Of a stretch of 33,468 bases of DNA, positions 30,708 to 33,468 are shown piece after piece (positions within the stretch are counted from its first letter, which is position 1; the number at the start of each line of letters is the position of its first letter). The position numbers and the translations under genes are program-made. The DNA is from Cylindrodendrum hubeiense (taxonomy: Eukaryota; Ascomycota; Sordariomycetes; Hypocreales; Nectriaceae), in NCBI GenBank assembly GCA_014621425.1, contig JAANBB010000430.1, forward strand, positions 1 to 33,468. The letters run 5' to 3'. Below the pieces are notes generated by a model. The model searched no databases, was not told the DNA's origin, and worked only from the letters and a program-made list of their open reading frames with translations.

Positions 30708-33335
30708 TTACAGGTTGCTCTTGGCGGCGGCGGCGACGGCGGCGTTGTCGGCGAAGCAGAGAGGATCATAGATGTTCTGCTTGATGAAGGTGTTCAGAGC
30801 AACATCACCCCACTCCTCCCACTCAGTCCACTGAGACTCGGGAAGTTCTGAGACACCAGCACGGCGAGCAGCCTTCATGACCTCCCGAGCAACAATGACG
30901 CTGGCATCACGAACACGCTCAATACGAGGGTAGATGAGACCCTTCTGGATCTCATCGGCGTTCAGCGAGCCTGACAGAGCAGCGGCCGAGGTGTACACCA
31001 TGTCGTCGGTGATGCGGGACGCCTTGGCGAGAATGGCACCGAGACCCAGGCCAGGGAAGACATAAACGTTGTTGCCCTGGTTGGGGTAGTAGGTGGTAGC
31101 GCTGGTCTCATCACCGAACTTGGCCTTGACAGGGTTGAAGGGAGAGCCTGAGGCGAAGAGGACAGTACCCTCAGTCCACTGGATGGCCTGCTCAAAGGTG
31201 CACTCGGCCTTGGTAAGGGGGTTGCTGAGGGGGAAGAGAATGGGACGGCGTCCAATGCCACCCTCGTCAACAGAGCTCTTAAGAGCGCCGACAATGGACT
31301 CGGTGAAGACACCGAAAGTGGCAGTGAGACCGATAAGGGCGCTGGGCTTGACGTACTCAATGACGTCCTCAAGAGTACGGAACTGCTGGCCGTTGTTGTC
31401 GGTACGGGCAAAGTACTTCTTGTGCTCAGCGAGACGGTCACCACGGTCCTTGGTAACAAGGCCCTTGGTGTCTACAAGCCAGAACTTGTCACGGGCAGCC
31501 TCCTCAGTCAAGCCACGCTTAGTGTAGTACTCGACGAGCTGCTTAGCAACACCGACACCGGCGGAACCAGCGCCCATGAAGACCAGACGTTGGTCCTCAA
31601 TGGGAACGCCAGACAGATCTACGGCACCAATATAACTGAAGATGTGTTAGTCCTGATACTAGTGTATCGGGAGTTGTGGAGTCTTGCTTACCCTGCGAGG
31701 ACGACGGCACCAGTTCCCTGGATATCATCGTTCTTAGGTCCAGGTTAGCGAATCTAAACGTTATTTGTTTTATTGTCACATCTCGACTTACAAAGCACTT
31801 GTACTGGTTGCGGTAGCGCTCAAGGTAATCGAAGGCCTTCTGGCTCTCGAAGTCCTCGAACTGAACAACCATGTCGGGGAAAACATCGTGGACAGCCTCC
31901 ATGAACTCATCCATGAATCCCTGTTGGATCTCGAATGAGGGACGCTTCTGGCGCAGGCCCAGGTAGAAGGGGTCCTTGAGGTTGTCCTCGTTGTTGGTAC
32001 CACAGTCCAGAACAATGGGCAGGGTCTTATCGGGGTGGATACCGGCAGCACCGGTGTACAGGGCAAGCTTGCCAACCTGCAGGGGTAGGTGTTAGTGCAG
32101 CTCCATACTAAACACAAGCTTGAGGGGAAGTCATACCGAAATGCCAACACCGTTGATACCAAGGTCACCAAGTCCGAGAATACGGGAACCATCGGTCACG
32201 ACGCAGATCTCGGGGGTCTTGCAGGGCCAGTTCTGGAGCATAGTACGAATCGACTTGCGTTGCTTAATGGAGATATACAGAGCCTCAGGGCGAGTGTAAA
32301 GGCTTGAGTACTGGAGACACACATCACCGATGGTGGGGGTGTAGACGAGGGGCATGAGGTCGCGGACGTTATCGATGAGGAGGCGGTAGAAGAGGTCTAT
32401 GTTCTGGTCCTTGATTGAGGAAAGGTACAGGTATTGATCGATGGGGGTCGAACGGCTGCGGATCATCTTCATGGCTCGGGCGCACTGGGTCTGGAAGCTC
32501 TCCATGGTGTGGGGGAGAAGACCTGTGAGGTTCTTGCTGACACGCTCCTCGGGGGTGAAGGCGAGGCCTAGGAAAGATAATGTCAGCGGGGGCTATTTCT
32601 CACATCAAGCAGCGACGACGAGATAACAAGACGACACCAACACCGAGTTCGAACCCGACGATAACTACGATGACGAAGGAGATGGGACATGGAGGGAATG
32701 GGAGATCAAGTTGACCAACACCACAATGTTGTTGGCGAACAACGAGAAGGAGATAAACTCACCCTTGTTCCAGAAAGGCTCGCGGACGATCTGGTAGCCG
32801 GCAGCCTGGTCCTCAGCGAGGTACTCGGTGGGACGGTCTTGCTTGACCTCCGCAAAGTGGTTCTGGGCATAGCCGCGGTGTTGATCGAGAGTGGCCATCT
32901 TGATCTTTTGTTCAATGACTGAGATATCGACGTTGGACATGGGATGGGAATTTGTCAAGCTTCGACTGGATGGACACGGGAAAGTCAGTATTGTTATACT
33001 TCTGGAGGGGGAGCAGGGAGTACGGACGATGACGGAGATGATGACCGAGGCGTGTGGATTTCAGAGCTGGCAGTGCTATAGGGAGACGACGCCATGGGAT
33101 GGAAGAGATGGGGTGACTTGAGAGAATAGGAGAAACGGGGGAGCGGCAGTCGAGGGCGATTATTAGTAGTCGCCGTGACAGCAGCAACGAGGGGGACAAC
33201 AGCAGACGTGCGGGTGAGAGCAGACGATGTTGCCGTGCGCAAGGGGCCGCTAACGAGGAAAAGTCGGTTTAAGACGTTTTGGGCAGACCCGGGACCCGAA
33301 GGAGAGGCGGCCATGGTTGAGAGCGACTGGCCCAT
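30708..33335 (-). CDS. NAD-type malic enzyme, probably mitochondrial
   Basis: Catalyses oxidative decarboxylation of L-malate to pyruvate. Core exons on the minus strand: 32763 upward, 32567-32137, 32076-31792, 31732-31692 (41 nt) and 31635-30708; introns 195, 60, 59 and 56 nt, all GT-AG and in phase. From the ATG at 32940 the protein has 620 residues. Catalytic tyrosine is Y135 in VYTPTIGD; metal ligands are E277 and D278 (QFEDF) and D301 (NDDIQGTG); the Rossmann loop is GAGSAGVG at 333-340. Upstream, the ATG at 33335 opens a frame of about 85 residues with no acidic residue and many R, S, A and L, the profile of a mitochondrial presequence. Exon 33335-33028 joins exon 32965-32763 in phase through a 62-nt intron (GTCCGT...ATCCAG), giving 731 residues. 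That donor is the weak point; the short cytosolic form from 32940 or 32898 is the alternative. NAD versus NADP preference is by family resemblance. Confidence 0.92.
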
Positions 33336-33468
33336 GCTGCGGCAAGGTGAGAGAGAAAGCGGAGAGGTGGTGGGAGAGTGGTGGCAGAGTGGGAGACCGG
33401 GGGTGCGCGGGTGTGTGAGAGTGTGAGCGTGCTGCTTGACACTGCGGCGTCAGTCAATTCGTACCCGG
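33336..33468 (-). promoter_or_regulatory. Upstream region of malic enzyme
   Basis: The last 133 bases are pyrimidine-rich on the minus strand (CTCTCACC and CACTCTC runs), which fits a leader or core promoter of the malic enzyme gene. No gene is seen; the window ends here. Confidence 0.4.

Noticed and set aside
32641..32665. GTTCGAACCC, which resembles a tRNA T-loop/B box.
   Set aside because: The flanking bases do not pair into a T-stem, no other tRNA arms fit, and it lies within intron 1 of the malic enzyme core.

Overview
The window looks like nuclear DNA of a filamentous ascomycete, most likely a Sordariomycete and probably of the order Hypocreales. The reasons are short GT-AG introns (mostly 56-72 nt) with CTRAC-type branch points, C/G-rich third codon positions, CAAMATG-like start contexts, and gene families typical of these fungi: a Zn2Cys6 regulator of the cutinase/fatty-acid class, a Kar9-type protein, and a GH43 enzyme. 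The placement rests on recalled family resemblance, not on a database search.

Layout. 0.35-1.4 kb (+): secreted GH43 glycosidase, no intron. 1.4-3.05 kb: intergenic with several short tandem repeats. 3.05-4.6 kb (+): three-exon type I membrane protein with a 12-cysteine ectodomain. 5.1-9.4 kb (-): SAC3, the scaffold of the TREX-2 mRNA export complex, two exons. 9.8-11.1 kb (-): LTV1, a 40S assembly/export factor with a 20-nt first exon. 11.5-13.6 kb (+): LSG1, a circularly permuted GTPase of late 60S maturation, two exons. 14.1-17.0 kb (-): Kar9-like protein with a SxIP motif and a Gas2/GAR-like segment. 17.0-20.3 kb: long intergenic region rich in minisatellites. 20.3-23.4 kb (-): five-exon Zn2Cys6 transcription factor resembling CTF1-beta/FarB. 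23.4-30.7 kb: 7.3 kb with no gene I can support, containing minisatellites, a CCAAT-box cluster and copies of a dispersed 12-mer. 30.7-33.3 kb (-): NAD-type malic enzyme, five core exons plus a probable upstream exon encoding a mitochondrial presequence.

How the genes relate. LTV1 and LSG1 are divergent and share a 408-bp promoter; one serves the 40S and the other the 60S subunit, so this is a plausible co-regulated ribosome-biogenesis pair. SAC3 (mRNA export) lies just downstream of LTV1 on the same strand. The Zn2Cys6 factor and malic enzyme could both touch lipid metabolism (fatty-acid response; reducing power and pyruvate), but nothing in the sequence links them directly. No mobile element with recognisable coding capacity, no tRNA or rRNA gene and no CRISPR was seen. 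I found no clearly new multi-gene system. The best leads are the shared ribosome-biogenesis promoter, the dispersed 12-mer, the 29-nt microexon carrying the sixth zinc-binding cysteine, the leader exon of malic enzyme, and the gene-free 7-kb tract.
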